Source: CAZXDS01 sp964639525
Lineage (GTDB): Bacteria; Bacteroidota; Ignavibacteria; Ignavibacteriales; Melioribacteraceae
Assembly (NCBI GenBank): GCA_964639525.1
Contig: CAZXDS010000197.1
Location: 1 to 6,187, forward strand
Direction: 5' to 3'
DNA length: 6,187 nucleotides
Below are positions 4,278 through 6,187 of the stretch, piece after piece; positions within the stretch are counted from its first letter, which is position 1; each line of letters starts with the position of its first letter. The position numbers were made by a program, and so were the translations under genes. The notes below the pieces were generated by a model. It worked only from the letters and a program-made list of their open reading frames with translations. It was not told the origin of the DNA and searched no databases.

Positions 4278-6187
4278 TTATTCAACAATTGGAATATTAA
4301 CTGTAAACATTGTTCCTTCGTTCTTTTTGCTTTTAAACTTAATAGAACCGCCGTGCAGTTCAACCGATTTTTTAACTATCGACAATCCCAAACCTGTTCC
4401 GGGGATATCATCATAATTAACGCCGCGATAAAATTGAGTATAGATTTTATCCTCGTCTCTTTCGGAAATTCCTATTCCTTCATCGCTAATTTTAAAAGCT
4501 ATGTTTTTATTTATTCGGCTAACATCCACACTAATGTTGCCGCCGTTAGGTGAATATTTTATTGCATTACCTATTAAATTAGATAAAATTAATTTAATTA
4601 ATTTTTTATCAACCGAAAACAACCTGTCTTTATTTAATTTATAATTCAATTTGCAGGTATGTTCATTTGTCGCTGCATTTTTCATCTCGGTAAAAATACT
4701 TTCCGTAAGTTTAAATAAATCCGTTTTACCGGGGTTATATGAAAGTTGTCCGGTTTCTTCTTTTTGAATTGTTAAAATTTCTTCTATCATGGTCCCTAAA
4801 TATTTAACGGAATCTTCAATTTTTGAAATATGCTTTGAATACTTTTCCATATTCCCGCGTTTTCTAAAAGTTTCTAATAAGCCGACCGAAGATAAAATGG
4901 TTGTTAAAGGCGATTTAAACTCGTGTGAAGCGGAAGACAAAAATAGTGATTTTATTTTGTTCAGTTCTTTCTCTTTTTCTAAAGCTGCGGCAATTGTTTT
5001 CTCTGCTCTTTTTCTTTCCGTAATATCCCTTCCGAAAGTTATTACGGTAGTAACTTTACCCAATTCATTAAATTCAGGAACAAGCTCCCAATCAATCCAG
5101 ATGTTATTAGGCAGTTCAAATTCAATATGTTTTTTTGCTTTGGTAACAAATACTTTTTGTATAACTTCCTGCCAAATTGCACATAAATTTTTAGGAAAGC
5201 CAAGTTCTTCGTGCGTTTTCCCTATAAATTCTTCCATCTCTATTCCGGTTTGCTTAGTTACTACCGGATTAACATAAAGATGTCTGAAGTTTCTGTCAAA
5301 CCGCATAATTGTATCGTTTGAATTCTGTGCCAAAGTTCTGAATTTCGCTTCCGATATTTCCAACTCGCGTGTTCGCTCTTCCACAATATCTTCAAGGTGT
5401 TCCTGATAGTGCAGTATTTCCTTTTCCGTCTGTTTCCTTTTTGTGATATCCATCATATATGCCCTAATGAACATCAAGTCGCCATTATCATTAAATTCTC
5501 CCATCACATTTTCAATTACGTCAATAAGAGTACCGTCAATTTTTTTTAGCTGTATTTCATAATTTACTAATTTCCCTTTCTCTTTTAGTTGACTTAACAA
5601 TTCAGCTCTTTGGGATTTATCGGCATAAAAATCTAAAGCATCATAACCTTTTAAATTATTTTTGGGATTAGCACCAATCATACGGCAAAATGCAGGATTA
5701 TAATCTAATAACTCACCGGTTACCGAAGCTAAAATATCGCCGGTCAAATCATTCATAAAAAATGTTTTATACTTTTCTTCACTATTTTTAAGAGCTGCTA
5801 CATACAATTTTCTTTCGGTAATATCTTTTATATGTGCGGTAAAAAATGTTTGTTCATAAGCCTTCCATTTAGATAATGATATTTCAATTGGGAACTCTTT
5901 TCCACTGGCATTTAACCCGATTAATTCCGTAGTATTGGCAACTAAATTCAAATTATCGAAATATTGTTTATTAGTAATCGCCCTCTCATAGGTTTTCCTA
6001 AGATATTCCGGAATCAATTTCAAAATACTTGTATTCATTGCTTCATTCCGCAAAAGCCCGAACATTTCATGAGCTGCACGATTCCAGGAAGTAATTATTC
6101 CATTTACATCCGTAGTTATAATTGCATAAGGAGCTGTTTCCGTTACATTTCTAAATTTATTTTCATTTTCAATCAATTCGTTTTCTA
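4278..6187 (-). CDS. Multi-PAS sensor histidine kinase, 5' end beyond window
   Basis: A partial hybrid-free histidine kinase; at least 635 residues are visible. Numbering from the TTG at 6174-6176: PAS 1 about 6-122 (ends DITERK), PAS 2 about 131-248 (ends DITKRK), a Glu-rich coiled coil about 248-275, PAS 3 about 276-390 (ends DITERK), then HisKA with H418 in SSASHEFKSPL. The HATPase domain has the N box NLIGNAIKYSP (N533, N537), G1 box DEGIGI (565-570), FYRG (582-585) and G2 box GTGLGL (593-598). All catalytic motifs are present, so autophosphorylation should be possible. No membrane segment is visible and there is no receiver domain. The frame stays open through TTG to the window edge, reading ENELIENENKF, so the TTG is probably internal and more N-terminal sequence lies outside. 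Its probable partner is the REC-LytTR regulator immediately downstream. PAS ligands cannot be assigned from sequence. Confidence 0.93.
   Translation of the reverse strand, partial: ENELIENENKFRNVTETAPYAIITTDVNGIITSWNRAAHEMFGLLRNEAMNTSILKLIPEYLRKTYERAITNKQYFDNLNLVANTTELIGLNASGKEFPIEISLSKWKAYEQTFFTAHIKDITERKLYVAALKNSEEKYKTFFMNDLTGDILASVTGELLDYNPAFCRMIGANPKNNLKGYDALDFYADKSQRAELLSQLKEKGKLVNYEIQLKKIDGTLIDVIENVMGEFNDNGDLMFIRAYMMDITKRKQTEKEILHYQEHLEDIVEERTRELEISEAKFRTLAQNSNDTIMRFDRNFRHLYVNPVVTKQTGIEMEEFIGKTHEELGFPKNLCAIWQEVIQKVFVTKAKKHIEFELPNNIWIDWELVPEFNELGKVTTVITFGRDITERKRAEKTIAAALEKEKELNKIKSLFLSSASHEFKSPLTTILSSVGLLETFRKRGNMEKYSKHISKIEDSVKYLGTMIEEILTIQKEETGQLSYNPGKTDLFKLTESIFTEMKNAATNEHTCKLNYKLNKDRLFSVDKKLIKLILSNLIGNAIKYSPNGGNISVDVSRINKNIAFKISDEGIGISERDEDKIYTQFYRGVNYDDIPGTGLGLSIVKKSVELHGGSIKFKSKKNEGTMFTVNIPIVE

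Noticed and set aside
4789..5277. Plus-strand open frames opposite the kinase and regulator genes (also 3659-3856, 4212-4553) and opposite cheW (232-558)
   Set aside because: They overlap strongly supported minus-strand genes and show no family resemblance.

Overview
The window is a low-GC, all-minus-strand stretch with two short gene clusters separated by a palindromic repeat island. Reading the minus strand from its 5' end (right edge of the window), the order is: a multi-PAS histidine kinase open at the window edge (4278-6187), a REC-LytTR response regulator (3394-4158), a repeat island containing an N gap (2883-3394), a methyl-accepting chemotaxis protein (651-2738), a CheW adaptor (120-584), and a palindrome-containing tail (1-119).

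The kinase and regulator look like a cognate two-component pair. They are separated by 119 bp of degenerate heptamer-periodic DNA, which also supplies the regulator's ribosome binding site. The MCP and CheW, 66 bp apart with good Shine-Dalgarno sequences, look like a sensory module: a membrane receptor plus the adaptor that couples it to a CheA kinase encoded elsewhere. No cheA, cheY, cheR or cheB is in view. Nothing shows that the two clusters are functionally linked.

The most unusual part is the repeat island. Two tandem units of about 231 bp each carry several hairpins built on the arm pair AAACAAACC / GGTTTGTTT. Each unit is itself made of two diverged half-units. The first unit is interrupted by exactly 100 Ns. 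Comparison with the intact second unit predicts that the real missing sequence is only about 49 bases. The distal end of the same element (26 identical bases) recurs directly after the cheW stop codon, next to a different, 19-bp-arm palindrome. The elements therefore look modular and sit just 3' of stop codons.

Organism (inference): AT-rich DNA, a HisKA kinase paired with a LytTR regulator, a chemotaxis receptor/CheW pair and abundant intergenic palindromes would fit a motile member of the Bacteroidota/Ignavibacteriota/Chlorobiota assemblage. No marker gene here proves this. The 100-N run indicates a scaffolded draft or metagenome assembly.
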